Shown here in pieces: positions 13,514 to 20,607 of a stretch of DNA of 37,838 nt. The number at the start of each line of letters is the position of its first letter. Position 1 is the first letter of the stretch. Under the pieces are notes generated by a model, which worked only from the letters and a program-made list of their open reading frames with translations, made no database searches and was not told the DNA's origin. The position numbers were made by a program, and so were the translations under genes. Source of the DNA: a virus; the IMG/VR virus record IMGVR_UViG_3300032309_002729, positions 1 through 37,838 of that record. One strand, 5' to 3'.

Positions 13514-15283
13514 ATGGCACACATTGACACAGACACCACCACAGGTGGAAAGACATACCCAGAGTGGTACGTCGTTGGATCACAAATTGGAACTTTTGTA
13601 AACAAGGTGGCCGGCCGAAACGATTTAGTTGGGCTTGCAAGTCCAGAGTCAGGTAGTGGAGCTCCTGCTTGCTACAAACCAAGAATTGCAGAAGTTGAAG
13701 TAAACACTATTGCTGCTTTTGGCGAATATGTTTTGCCGGAAATGATTGGCGACATAAACGAAAGCGAAACTCAATACGAATTTCCTAAAGCAACTGGCGC
13801 GGTTATCCACGAAGCTTTTCACGCTAAGTACTCACGATGGGATTTAGCACAGGCTCAACTTGCTTTGAAAGAAGATGAGTACAAAGCACTAGCACTTTTA
13901 GAAGAGTCGCGCATTGAAAAGTTTGGAATCGAAGCAGACGAAAGTCATTTAGTTTTCTTACGCGCTTGCGTAATGGAAATTGTTCTTGGCGATGTTACAT
14001 CAGCAGGTAACGAAGATAACTCGATCGAACAGTTGGCGCAGATCGTTGGCTTAGTACACGCTCGCGTTCTCGGCGGTGTGTTAGAGATTGACGAAGTATC
14101 AGAAGTGATCTCTGCAGTAAATGCAAATCTTGGCGAAGATGTTGTTTTGAAGTTGTCTGCAATTATTCGCAAGTTTCTAATGCACAACGAACACGACAAC
14201 CTAGAGCCTGTTTATCCTCTTGCGATTGAGTGGGCAAAGATTGTTCGCGAACTTAAAGAAGAGCGCGGTGAAGATACAGCAACACAGCAACAAGCAATTA
14301 AAAATATTATGAAAGCACTTGCCGAAGCTGGCGAAGAAATTGAAATCAAAAACTACGGCAGACTTGCAGATCAAGAAATGCAAGAAGAGTGGGACGAAGA
14401 AGTTAGTCGCCGGTCAAGTGAGTCAAAAGAAAAAAAGGAACACGAAGAAGAAGCATCAGAATGTTTTGGTAAAGGCACAGGACCTCAACCAGAAACAGAC
14501 ACAATGAGTCGCAGAATAGAAACTCGCAAGCCAACTACGCAAGAGCGGTCAGCAGCGGTGACGATTGCACAGATGCTTGAAAAGGCAAAGTACCGTGAGC
14601 GCGATGAAATTGAAATCTCTAGCGTTCTGCCTCCAGGTCGCTTGCGTACTCGCGCGTTAGTGCAAGGCTCGGCTATGCGGTCGCGCGGTATGACTGCACC
14701 GACAGAAGCGTGGCGCAGGACAATACGAAAGCACACCGACGACCCAACACTTTCGGTTGGCGTGATGGTAGACATTTCAGGCTCGATGGGCGATGCGATG
14801 CAACCGATGGCGACAACAGCGTGGGTAATGTCAGAAGCCACAAAGCGCGTGCAAGGAAGATGCGCGATGGTCTACTACGGCAACGACGTTTTCCCAACTC
14901 TCAAAGCCGGTCAGCATTTAACTGACGTTGATGTTTATTCCGCTATGGACGGCACAGAACAGTTTGATAAAGCTTTTAAAGTCTTAGACGGTTCGTTAAA
15001 TCTTTTGCACGGCACAGGCGCACGGCTACTGGTTGTAGTTTCTGATGGTTGCTACACAGGCAAGGAACTCAAAGCGGCTCGCCGATGGATTGATCGGTGT
15101 GAACAGGCTGGAGTCGCGGTATTATGGTTACCATTCGATGGAAGACATAACGGCTACCACGCCAAGAATCTTCTAGACGGTACTTCGATCAAGCCACTAA
15201 CGGGAGTTAGTGATCCAGTCGAAGCCTCCAAAACAATCGGACAGGCTTGCGCCAAAGCTTTGACGGCGGTCGGCAAGCGATAA
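13514..15283 (+). CDS. CobT-like VWA protein with an N-terminal HExxH metallopeptidase-like motif
   Basis: A 589-residue protein started at the second ATG, which has GAGAAGGA upstream. Residues 95-140 hold VIHEAFHAKYSRWD (HEAFH = HExxH, 99-103) followed by LLEESRIEKFG (130-138), the arrangement of the CobT/DUF2201-type metallopeptidase-like domain, with a glutamate positioned as a third ligand. The middle (about 300-340) is charged and low complexity (EKKEHEEEAS). The C-terminal VWA domain has the MIDAS motif DISGSMG (420-426) and a VVVSDGCYTGKE strand. It is the expected partner of the MoxR-type ATPase at 12337. Proteolytic activity is not proven by the motif. Confidence 0.85.
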   Translation: MAHIDTDTTTGGKTYPEWYVVGSQIGTFVNKVAGRNDLVGLASPESGSGAPACYKPRIAEVEVNTIAAFGEYVLPEMIGDINESETQYEFPKATGAVIHEAFHAKYSRWDLAQAQLALKEDEYKALALLEESRIEKFGIEADESHLVFLRACVMEIVLGDVTSAGNEDNSIEQLAQIVGLVHARVLGGVLEIDEVSEVISAVNANLGEDVVLKLSAIIRKFLMHNEHDNLEPVYPLAIEWAKIVRELKEERGEDTATQQQAIKNIMKALAEAGEEIEIKNYGRLADQEMQEEWDEEVSRRSSESKEKKEHEEEASECFGKGTGPQPETDTMSRRIETRKPTTQERSAAVTIAQMLEKAKYRERDEIEISSVLPPGRLRTRALVQGSAMRSRGMTAPTEAWRRTIRKHTDDPTLSVGVMVDISGSMGDAMQPMATTAWVMSEATKRVQGRCAMVYYGNDVFPTLKAGQHLTDVDVYSAMDGTEQFDKAFKVLDGSLNLLHGTGARLLVVVSDGCYTGKELKAARRWIDRCEQAGVAVLWLPFDGRHNGYHAKNLLDGTSIKPLTGVSDPVEASKTIGQACAKALTAVGKR

Positions 15284-15295
15284 CTGAATAAACCT

Positions 15296-15388
15296 CTGTC
15301 GGGGAGTATCGTCCTTCCAGCGTGTGTCAGCTGTCCGACAGTTTAAAGCGAAAGCCCACACTCTTACTTCCGGTGTGGGTTTTCGTTC
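15296..15388 (+). terminator. Hairpin followed by Rho-independent terminator
   Basis: A long-loop hairpin CTGTCGG/CCGACAG (15296-15341) is followed by the terminator GCCCACAC/GTGTGGGT (15354-15380) ending in TTTCGTT. Confidence 0.75.
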
Positions 15389-15391
15389 GTC

Positions 15392-15421
15392 TTGACAAAT
15401 GTCAGGTCAGCGGCGTACAAT
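15392..15421 (+). promoter_or_regulatory. Promoter with palindromic -35 operator
   Basis: TTGACA (15392-15397), 18 bases, TACAAT (15416-15421). TGACA-aa-TGTCA spans 15393-15404. Confidence 0.75.
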
Positions 15422-15451
15422 ACAGGTATGAACAAAACAAGGGAGAAAAAA

Positions 15452-15718
15452 ATGTTCAAACAATACAGCTACTACTTAGTGGATCACGGCGACGTAGTGG
15501 ATCACTTTTCACTTGATGAATACATTCACAAGTACAAAGACTTCCTGATCGACAATCCGTGGGCGTGGGAAGCAGAATCGCAACTCACAAACTGGGAACT
15601 CAACGCCGACAAAGAACGGCTAGAACTTACCTACACGGTTGATCGCAACGGCGAGATTGAAACTCACGTTGATTACGTGGACTACCAAAAGGTGACGACT
15701 TATGTAACAGCGGTATAA
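15452..15718 (+). CDS. Hypothetical acidic protein, 88 aa
   Basis: AAGGGAG six bases upstream selects the ATG at 15452. The protein (MFKQYSYYLVDHGDVVDHFS and on) is rich in aromatic and acidic residues and alternates strands and helices. I recognise no family. It is a single-gene transcription unit between its own promoter and terminator. Confidence 0.6.
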   Translation: MFKQYSYYLVDHGDVVDHFSLDEYIHKYKDFLIDNPWAWEAESQLTNWELNADKERLELTYTVDRNGEIETHVDYVDYQKVTTYVTAV

Positions 15719-15798
15719 CAAAAAAACTCTGAAGCAGTGGGGAGTATAAACATAGGGCAGCCGGTCATAAAGCTACGGTCGGAAAATTAAATTAGCTG

Positions 15799-15836
15799 AA
15801 GCACCCGGAGTGGAAAATCACTTCGGGTTTTGCTTT
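15799..15836 (+). terminator. Rho-independent terminator
   Basis: AAGCAcCCGgAGTG pairs with CACTtCGGgtttTGCTT in a mismatched stem, ending in TTT. The spacer beyond holds GGAAAAAAATTTT and a GGCCGGCC word. Confidence 0.6.
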
Positions 15837-15929
15837 GCCGGAGTTGGAAAAAAATTTTAAGCTGTCCATAAGCTGGTCAGCCGCCAGAAAAAATAATTAT
15901 CTTTTGTGGCCGGCCAGGTGTGGTTCAGT

Positions 15930-15958
15930 TTGACTTTGTCATAGAGGTAATGTATCAT
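15930..15958 (+). promoter_or_regulatory. Promoter of the four-gene unit 15990-17074
   Basis: TTGACT, 17-base spacer (TTGTCATAGAGGTAATG), TATCAT. TGAC-ttt-GTCA (15931-15941) is the palindrome over the -35 box. Confidence 0.7.
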
Positions 15959-15989
15959 TTACTTAATGGCATACAGAAGGGAAAACAAA

Positions 15990-16250
15990 ATGTCACAGAG
16001 AACAATCTCAACGCACGATACACGCGCGGTAGCTCGCTACAACTTAGCGCAAGAAATACTAAAGTCAGACAACGGTCAAGGCATTCTAGAAGCACTTGCT
16101 GAACTTACAGAAGAGTATGTTTCTATGTCTAAGACACGGTTAGAGCAAGGCGACGAGGCAAGCGCACTACGTTGGGCGCGAGTTGGCGAGGAACTAACAA
16201 CAGTTGTTATGTGTACCTCACTAAACCTATTAGAGAGTAAGGGGTTCTAA
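15990..16250 (+). CDS. Hypothetical helical protein, 86 aa
   Basis: AGAAGGGA upstream selects the ATG at 15990. The protein (MSQRTISTHDTRAVARYNLA and on) is almost entirely helical with ALAELTEEYVSMSKTRLEQG and GDEASALRWARVGEELTTV, resembling a short helical bundle. No family recognised. The stop overlaps the next start (TAATG). Confidence 0.6.
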   Translation: MSQRTISTHDTRAVARYNLAQEILKSDNGQGILEALAELTEEYVSMSKTRLEQGDEASALRWARVGEELTTVVMCTSLNLLESKGF

Positions 16251-16462
16251 TGCAACATCACTTTATAGTTTATTTCAACACGCTCACGAACGAGTGGGTG
16301 GTGGAGTCGAATATGGACTCTTTCCTAAACGACGGAACTGTCTGGGACGACAGCATCAGCGAATGGGTACACGCGATTGACGACGGCGACACCTACGCAA
16401 AAGACGAAGAACTCTACGACACGCTAAACGCGGTGTTGAACAAATTGAATGAAGGGAAGTAA
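16250..16462 (+). CDS. Hypothetical acidic protein, 70 aa
   Basis: It begins MQHHFIVYFNTLTNEWVVES, two beta strands with aromatic residues, followed by an Asp-rich region (VHAIDDGDTYAKDEELYDTL). Coupled to the preceding gene by TAATG. No family recognised. Confidence 0.55.
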   Translation: MQHHFIVYFNTLTNEWVVESNMDSFLNDGTVWDDSISEWVHAIDDGDTYAKDEELYDTLNAVLNKLNEGK

Positions 16463-16466
16463 GGCT

Positions 16467-16679
16467 ATGGAAAAAATTAACGTGATGAAAGTTGTGACCT
16501 ACGACTTTCAGAAAATCTCGGACGATATGTTTGAGGCGACCGGGCTTCGCCCAATTAACGCCACCGAAGCGGTTGATTGGATTGAGGACTGGGTTATAGA
16601 AGATTTTGGTTGTGGTTACGGACACCAGCCGAACTTGCGCGACCTAATCTTCCAAGACGAGAACGGCGAGGAGTTGTAA
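16467..16679 (+). CDS. Hypothetical acidic protein, 70 aa
   Basis: The ATG at 16467 (MEKINVMKVVTYDFQKISDD) is preceded by a ribosome site at the end of the previous gene; a start at 16449 would overlap it. The sequence is mixed alpha/beta with FGCGYGHQPNLRDLIFQDE near the end. Its stop overlaps the next start (TAATG). Confidence 0.55.
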   Translation: MEKINVMKVVTYDFQKISDDMFEATGLRPINATEAVDWIEDWVIEDFGCGYGHQPNLRDLIFQDENGEEL

Positions 16680-17074
16680 TGGCGACGCTGCTGATTGATT
16701 GGGAAAAAAATAACGAACCGGTTCAGGGAGCTCGCGATCCAATGTTTTACCGAATGTACGGTCACGACTTGGTAGGCACGGTGATTCTTGATGGAGAGCC
16801 GTATGCCCAAATCTTTTGTGACGGTGAGATGCGGTTAGCTAGCCCCAACGAAGAAATCATAATTCGGGATTGTTGGGACTTGGCTGCTTCCGGTTTTCTT
16901 TCTGATGAGCAACTCCGGGAAGCTTTGGAAAAAAATAACTGGCATCTTTACTTTAACCCGTGGTTTGATTTCTATTCAATGGACGGCGAACATCTGGATT
17001 TAATTTGTGACGACATTGACCACGCAATAGCCACGGCTGTCGGTTTTGCTGATGATCTTGACACCGAGGAATAA
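16679..17074 (+). CDS. Hypothetical acidic protein, 131 aa
   Basis: It starts at the ATG overlapping the previous stop; a longer ORF from 16610 overlaps that gene heavily and is rejected. The protein (MATLLIDWEKNNEPVQGARD and on) is strongly acidic, with YGHDLVGTVILDGEPYAQIF and a Trp/Phe-rich WHLYFNPWFDFY segment. Two GAAAAAAAT words inside it encode EKNN and EKNNW. The promoter of the next unit is embedded in its last codons. Unknown function. Confidence 0.6.
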   Translation: MATLLIDWEKNNEPVQGARDPMFYRMYGHDLVGTVILDGEPYAQIFCDGEMRLASPNEEIIIRDCWDLAASGFLSDEQLREALEKNNWHLYFNPWFDFYSMDGEHLDLICDDIDHAIATAVGFADDLDTEE

Positions 17075-17086
17075 TAGAACTATAAT
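17058..17086 (+). promoter_or_regulatory. Consensus promoter overlapping the previous gene's end
   Basis: TTGACA (17058-17063), 17 bases, TATAAT (17081-17086). This is one of the best matches to consensus in the window; the predicted start is near 17093. Confidence 0.8.
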
Positions 17087-17093
17087 CAAGGTA

Positions 17094-17110
17094 TGAAGCA
17101 GGGAGCTTCA
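17094..17110 (+). promoter_or_regulatory. 5'-terminal mRNA hairpin, loop AGGGA
   Basis: TGAAGC-AGGGA-GCTTCA forms a perfect 6-bp stem beginning one or two bases after the predicted transcription start. It is one of a family of such leader hairpins. Confidence 0.65.
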
Positions 17111-17126
17111 GAAAGAAGGGAACAAA

Positions 17127-17537
17127 ATGGCAAACTACTACGGACAAACCCGCACCAATTACTTTTTAGTAAAAGACGCGGAAGCTTTCAAAACTGAAAT
17201 GGCGAACTACGAAGTTACGGTCATTGAGCAAAAAATTGGCGAGGAAACTGGCTACGGAATCTTGGACGCGGATAGTGATGGCGGCGGTCTTCAATGGAGT
17301 CAATTCAATGAAGAAACCGACGAGTATGACGATCTTGCGTGGGAAGTCATTATTGGAAACCACCTCAAAGACGGAGAGGTGTGTGTCCTAATGGAAACTG
17401 GCGCGGAGAAGTATCGCTACCTAAGCGGTTGGGCTATCGCGTTTAACAATAAGGGCGAAACTCGCAGAGTAGACATCACAGACATCTACAACCTAGCCAA
17501 AGAGTTAGGCACGGGTATAACCCAAGCAGAGTATTAG
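17127..17537 (+). CDS. Conserved hypothetical protein, 136 aa
   Basis: The opening MANYYGQTRTNYFLVKDAEA and the Gly-rich GYGILDADSDGGGLQWS resemble a small family found on actinobacterial plasmids and phages, though I cannot name it. An acidic middle (NEETDEYDDLAWEVIIGNHL) is followed by a strand-rich C-terminus. AAGGGAAC precedes the ATG. It forms a single-gene unit. Function unknown. Confidence 0.6.
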   Translation: MANYYGQTRTNYFLVKDAEAFKTEMANYEVTVIEQKIGEETGYGILDADSDGGGLQWSQFNEETDEYDDLAWEVIIGNHLKDGEVCVLMETGAEKYRYLSGWAIAFNNKGETRRVDITDIYNLAKELGTGITQAEY

Positions 17538-17545
17538 ACACGGTG

Positions 17546-17578
17546 AGAGGGGTGAGTTTGACAACTTGCCCCTCTTTC
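17546..17578 (+). terminator. Terminator whose loop contains the next -35 box
   Basis: AGAGGGG (17546-17552) pairs with CCCCTCT (17569-17575), with an inner AGTT/AACT stem; TTTCG follows. The tetraloop TGAC lies within TTGACA at 17558-17563. Confidence 0.7.
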
Positions 17579-17587
17579 GTTTATACT
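17558..17587 (+). promoter_or_regulatory. Promoter of the DUF2958 gene, nested in the terminator
   Basis: TTGACA (17558-17563), 18 bases, TATACT (17582-17587). The spacer is the 3' arm of the preceding terminator. Confidence 0.65.
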
Positions 17588-17624
17588 TTCATCATAACGG
17601 AAAGCGCACAGAAGGGAAAAGAAA

Positions 17625-17927
17625 ATGCGCGGACATAAATTATTAACGAAGGAACTGGCGGCAAAGTTGCCAGAGCTTTATTCGCAAGATGGCAAGGGCG
17701 AGGAAGCGGTTGCGGTTGTAAAGTTCTTCAGCCCCTATACCGGTTGGAGATGGTACGCCACAGAGTTTGACGGCGTAGACACTTTCTTCGGTTTGGTTGA
17801 AGGGTTTGAAACAGAACTTGGATACTTTAGCCTACAAGAACTAGAAAGCGTTACGGTCTTTGGCGGAGTACCCGCTATCGAACGCGACCTACATTGGACA
17901 CCACGCACGTTAGGAGAACTGCGGTGA
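17625..17927 (+). CDS. DUF2958 family protein
   Basis: A 100-residue protein that fits DUF2958 over its whole length: [57 protein letters not shown] and a C-terminal [13 protein letters not shown]. This family occurs mainly on plasmids and other mobile elements and has no known function. GAAGGGAA precedes the ATG. The gene is coupled to the following one by a four-base GTGA overlap. Confidence 0.9.
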   Translation: MRGHKLLTKELAAKLPELYSQDGKGEEAVAVVKFFSPYTGWRWYATEFDGVDTFFGLVEGFETELGYFSLQELESVTVFGGVPAIERDLHWTPRTLGELR

Positions 17928-18202
17928 ACGTAACCACGATTGAAGAATGGGACGAGTTCTACAAGCCAGAAAAAAATTGGCTAGATGAGGAAGCGAGCTG
18001 GGGTGGGGTACTTTACGAAACCTACGGTGAAGAAGTCAAGTATGTTTTTTCACAGCCTAAGAACCACATCTGGACTTATGTAGACGGAGATAGCGGAACT
18101 TACCTTACAACTGGGTTTAAGGTTTGTAACCGGATTGGTCACATAGTCACGGACGTACCGTGGACAGAAGAAATGGAAATACGGGTTTCTGAAGATGCTT
18201 GA
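17924..18202 (+). CDS. Hypothetical acidic protein, 92 aa
   Basis: It starts at a GTG overlapping the DUF2958 stop (GTGA), with AGGAGAA upstream. The sequence [20 protein letters not shown] and [20 protein letters not shown] is rich in Trp, Tyr and acidic residues. No family recognised. Its tight coupling suggests it works with the DUF2958 protein. Confidence 0.6.
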   Translation: MNVTTIEEWDEFYKPEKNWLDEEASWGGVLYETYGEEVKYVFSQPKNHIWTYVDGDSGTYLTTGFKVCNRIGHIVTDVPWTEEMEIRVSEDA

Positions 18203-18228
18203 CAAATGTCAGGCGTATGACTTATAAT
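18199..18228 (+). promoter_or_regulatory. Promoter with palindromic -35 operator
   Basis: TTGACA (18199-18204), 18 bases, TATAAT (18223-18228). TGACA-aa-TGTCA spans 18200-18211. A GAGC-GTAAA-GCTC hairpin (18236-18248) starts at the predicted transcript end. Confidence 0.75.
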
Positions 18229-18268
18229 CATCATAGAGCGTAAAGCTCAACTAACAAGGGAGAACCAA

Positions 18269-18397
18269 ATGTGTAATCACGAAATGATAGATTGCCCAGA
18301 ACATGAGGGCGGTTACGACTGCACACCGTTTTGCAAGGTGTGTGAGGGTGAACAGGGCTACTGCCCTATCTGCGAACCAATAGAGGGAGAAAACTAA
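18269..18397 (+). CDS. Cys-rich microprotein, 42 aa
   Basis: MCNHEMIDCPEHEGGYDCTP is followed by FCKVCEGEQGYCPICEPIEG. Eight cysteines and two histidines in 42 residues, including CKVC and CPIC, make it a likely zinc-binding module. AAGGGAGAA precedes the ATG. The next gene begins one base after its stop. Confidence 0.7.
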   Translation: MCNHEMIDCPEHEGGYDCTPFCKVCEGEQGYCPICEPIEGEN

Positions 18398-18398
18398 A

Positions 18399-18872
18399 AT
18401 GGGACTAGATCAGTACCTATACGCAAGCGAATACCTATCCGACGGATCTTGGCTGCCAGAGGAAAAAAGAAATGCTTACGGAAAAATCCGGGAAGCACTT
18501 GGCGCGGAGAGCTTTGAAAACAAAGAGTATCCGTCAATTACGGTCAAGGTTAAAGTTGGCTACTGGCGCAAGGCGAACCAAATCCATAACTGGTTTGTAG
18601 ACAATGTGCAAAACGGCGAAGACAACTGCGCGGAGTATTCTGTAACTAGCGAACAGTTAGAGGAATTGTTAAGTATCTGCAAAATAATAATTGCAAGCAA
18701 AGATAAAGATACAGCGGAGAGTTTGCTACCACCGTCAGCAGGTTTCTTTTTCGGGTCGTATGAAATTGACGATTGGTACTGGGAACAGATTGACGACACC
18801 ATTGAGCAACTTGAGCGCGTACTAGCCAATGTTCCAGAGGGCTGGGGTTTCTCTTACCAAAGCTCGTGGTAA
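18399..18872 (+). CDS. Conserved phage protein of the MGLDxYLY type, 157 aa
   Basis: MGLDQYLYASEYLS, YWRKANQIHNWFVDNVQNGE and LLPPSAGFFFGSYEIDDWYW match a widespread phage protein family (MGLDMYL...WRKAN.IH.WFV...GFFFG) found in phages of many hosts. The conserved His/Trp/Asn core suggests a real, perhaps enzymatic, role, but none is established to my knowledge. GGGAGAA lies upstream. It is the second gene of a two-gene unit. Confidence 0.75.
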   Translation: MGLDQYLYASEYLSDGSWLPEEKRNAYGKIREALGAESFENKEYPSITVKVKVGYWRKANQIHNWFVDNVQNGEDNCAEYSVTSEQLEELLSICKIIIASKDKDTAESLLPPSAGFFFGSYEIDDWYWEQIDDTIEQLERVLANVPEGWGFSYQSSW

Positions 18873-18896
18873 GTGGCGTTGAGGGACGCATAGAAG

Positions 18897-18926
18897 AAGG
18901 GCGGGGAAACCCGCCTTTCTTTATTT
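18897..18926 (+). terminator. Rho-independent terminator, first of a near-duplicate pair
   Basis: The GGCGGG/CCCGCC core with flanking A-T pairs is followed by TTTCTTTATTT. The sequence before and through the stem (GAGGGACGCA...GGGCGGGGAAAC) is nearly repeated at 19384-19424. Confidence 0.8.
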
Positions 18927-18968
18927 CTGGGCAGCGGTAGAATGGAAAAAAATTTCTAGGAGTTTGCG

Positions 18969-19121
18969 TTGAAAAAGAAAAAGCCGCTTGATGGTTTGAT
19001 CCAAGCTCGCGGTAATTATGTCTTGAACCAAAAATCTTTTAAGTTTTTAGACAGACGAACCCGGCGGAACAGGGATAGATCAAGTCATAAAAGACACGCC
19101 ATAAATGAGTCTTCGGAATAA
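18969..19121 (+). CDS. Small basic protein, 50 aa, TTG start
   Basis: A TAGGAG seven bases before a TTG codon opens a frame reading KKKKPLDGLIQARGNYVLNQ, then FKFLDRRTRRNRDRSSHKRH. The arginine-rich DRRTRRxRxR pattern is reminiscent of small basic actinophage proteins. The rare start and short length leave doubt, but the ribosome site and strong composition bias favour a gene. No promoter of its own is evident. Confidence 0.45.
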   Translation: MKKKKPLDGLIQARGNYVLNQKSFKFLDRRTRRNRDRSSHKRHAINESSE

Positions 19122-19122
19122 C

Positions 19123-19150
19123 TTGACAAAAGAAATAAAATCATTATAGA
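19123..19150 (+). promoter_or_regulatory. Promoter of the 68-aa gene
   Basis: TTGACA, 16 A-rich bases, TATAGA. A TTCC-ATAA-GGAA hairpin (19155-19166) starts at the predicted transcript end and includes part of the ribosome site. Confidence 0.65.
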
Positions 19151-19177
19151 ATCATTCCATAAGGAAGGGAGTATTCA

Positions 19178-19384
19178 ATGTATGAATACAGAATGACAGT
19201 AATCTTCACGACAAGCCGTGAACTTACTGAACAAGAAATCTCGGATCTAGAAGTACCGGTCTGGGCGCAAATCGAAGAGCCACAGGTAGATACTGATGAT
19301 CGCGGTTGGGTGGATGCGGACTACGAAACTAGTTCCATCAGGGTCAATACTGAAATGACTTTCTGCCCAGCACCAACAGCGTAG
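19178..19384 (+). CDS. Hypothetical acidic protein, 68 aa
   Basis: MYEYRMTVIFTTSRELTEQE begins with a beta strand; the centre (DTDDRGWVDADYETSSIRVN) is acidic. GAAGGGAG precedes the ATG. It is a single-gene unit with its own promoter and terminator. No family recognised. Confidence 0.55.
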   Translation: MYEYRMTVIFTTSRELTEQEISDLEVPVWAQIEEPQVDTDDRGWVDADYETSSIRVNTEMTFCPAPTA

Positions 19385-19396
19385 GGACGCACGGAG

Positions 19397-19424
19397 AAGG
19401 GGCGGGGAAACTCGCCCCTTTTCT
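19397..19424 (+). terminator. Rho-independent terminator, second of the near-duplicate pair
   Basis: AAGGGGCG (19397-19404) pairs with CGCCCCTT (19413-19420); TTCTAATTT follows and the last TT begins the next -35 box. Confidence 0.8.
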
Positions 19425-19427
19425 AAT

Positions 19428-19456
19428 TTGACAAGTATCATAGAGTCATCTAAACT
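19428..19456 (+). promoter_or_regulatory. Promoter of the 19485-20365 unit
   Basis: TTGACA, spacer AGTATCATAGAGTCATC (17 bases), TAAACT. The spacer carries the ATCATAGAG word shared with other promoters of this group. Confidence 0.7.
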
Positions 19457-19484
19457 TAGAGAACAACGAAGGGAGTGAATCCAA

Positions 19485-19697
19485 ATGGGATACACAAAAA
19501 TTGAAATACCAGCAGACACTTACTGCGAAAGTTGCGATGAAGCTGAAGCAACTACCTACCACGATCACGATGGTTGGATACCACCAACTTTCTACTGCCA
19601 AGACTGCCAAGACAGAATCGAAGCCTCATACGAAGGTCCTTCGGCTATGGATGTTTACGAACCGGTAGTTATGAACGAACACGGTAGGGTTTTCTAA
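19485..19697 (+). CDS. Zinc-ribbon-like protein, 70 aa
   Basis: CESC (residues 14-17) and CQDC (38-41) are separated by YHDHDGWIPPTFY, a plausible single zinc ribbon with conserved His/Asp between the knuckles. The acidic C-terminus is unrecognised. AAGGGAG precedes the ATG, and the stop overlaps the next start (TAATG). Confidence 0.65.
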   Translation: MGYTKIEIPADTYCESCDEAEATTYHDHDGWIPPTFYCQDCQDRIEASYEGPSAMDVYEPVVMNEHGRVF

Positions 19698-19831
19698 TGA
19701 GGGACTCACTAGATAAAGTCACCGACTTTTTTATGGAAGGCGCGGGGTCAATTATTTTAGTTGCCCTTATTCTTGGAGCTCCAATAGCATTCATACTTTT
19801 TCTTAACATCTACTGGATTATGAACGGATAG
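19697..19831 (+). CDS. Small single-pass membrane protein, 44 aa
   Basis: A short polar N-terminus (MRDSLDKVTDFFMEGAG) precedes a strong hydrophobic span (SIILVALILGAPIAFILFLN). Its ATG overlaps the stop of the zinc-ribbon gene, and the next gene begins two bases after its stop. Function unknown. Confidence 0.6.
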   Translation: MRDSLDKVTDFFMEGAGSIILVALILGAPIAFILFLNIYWIMNG

Positions 19832-19833
19832 TT

Positions 19834-20127
19834 ATGATTAACGCGGATGAGTTACAGCCCGGCGTCTGGGTTGAGTTGGAAAAAAATAATTCAGTTGCTT
19901 TCGGAGTCGCGGTTGTTGAGCTAGCGATGAAGTATGGTTACGACATTCTTCCAGATGTCTGGGCGGAAGATAAGCCCGTCTTTTTATCCGGCGCGGCGAC
20001 AAATGAGATGCTTGAAGACTTAAGTGTTGTCGCGGACTTTGGTATCCAGTATCTAGCTGATCAACTGCCTGAAGGCTATGAGTTTAGTTTTACAGATGAG
20101 GGGTTGGTTTTAGATGAAAGACATTGA
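19834..20127 (+). CDS. Hypothetical acidic protein, 97 aa
   Basis: MINADELQPGVWVELEKNNS opens the protein; the middle contains VVELAMKYGYDILPDVWAED, and the C-terminal part YLADQLPEGYEFSFTDEGLV ends acidic. A GAAAAAAAT word encodes the EKNN. No family recognised. It overlaps the next gene by 14 bases. Confidence 0.55.
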   Translation: MINADELQPGVWVELEKNNSVAFGVAVVELAMKYGYDILPDVWAEDKPVFLSGAATNEMLEDLSVVADFGIQYLADQLPEGYEFSFTDEGLVLDERH

Positions 20128-20365
20128 GTTTAGATTAACCACCACCGACAATAACAACTGGGCGTTAGAAGTTTATGATCCTAACGTGCAACACTTAGTT
20201 GGCGCGGCAAGTAAAAAGTTTTCCGGACTCGGAGAAGCTGAAGTTTGGCTAGAGTCGTTTGGTACTTTAGAAAAGTCTAGGTTTATAGATCGTGAAGACT
20301 TTAAGGTGATACGCGGTACAGCCCAAATGGGGAGTTTCTCTTTAGAAAGTTTACTGTCAGATTAA
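20114..20365 (+). CDS. Hypothetical protein, 83 aa
   Basis: MKDIEFRLTTTDNNNWALEV is strand-rich, followed by GLGEAEVWLESFGTLEKSRF. The start lies inside the preceding gene and is preceded by its codons for GLVLDE; no strong ribosome site, so coupling is likely. No family recognised. Confidence 0.5.
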   Translation: MKDIEFRLTTTDNNNWALEVYDPNVQHLVGAASKKFSGLGEAEVWLESFGTLEKSRFIDREDFKVIRGTAQMGSFSLESLLSD

Positions 20366-20366
20366 C

Positions 20367-20395
20367 TTGACATCCTTAAATAGTAGTGTTACCAT
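20367..20395 (+). promoter_or_regulatory. Promoter, AGTGT-type
   Basis: TTGACA (20367-20372), 17 bases ending TAGTAGTGT, TACCAT (20390-20395). First of the promoters that share AGTGT just before the -10 box. Confidence 0.65.
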
Positions 20396-20428
20396 TACTA
20401 CATAGGGAGAGAAAAGGGAGGTGACAAG

Positions 20429-20596
20429 ATGGAAACAAAAGACTACGGACACGGAATTACCACTCAAATTACTGAGGATGGAATGCTTGCTATCGTCTGG
20501 AACAACGGCAAGACTAAGAAGTTCAGAGGCGAAACTGCTTGGATGGATGCGGAACGCTACGCTCAAGATCTAGTTTTCAAAGTTATCTACGCATAA
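20429..20596 (+). CDS. Hypothetical protein, 55 aa
   Basis: METKDYGHGITTQITEDGML and AIVWNNGKTKKFRGETAWMD suggest a compact strand-rich fold with a C-terminal helix. GGGAGGTG lies seven bases before the ATG, a very strong ribosome site. A single-gene unit. No family recognised. Confidence 0.6.
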   Translation: METKDYGHGITTQITEDGMLAIVWNNGKTKKFRGETAWMDAERYAQDLVFKVIYA

Positions 20597-20607
20597 CTTG
20601 AAAAGAC

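Noticed and set aside
13028-14925. ORFs within the AAA and VWA genes in other frames (for example 13028-13291 +, 14485-14841 -)
   Set aside because: The main frames contain Walker, sensor, HExxH and MIDAS motifs in order; the others have no recognisable content or ribosome sites.
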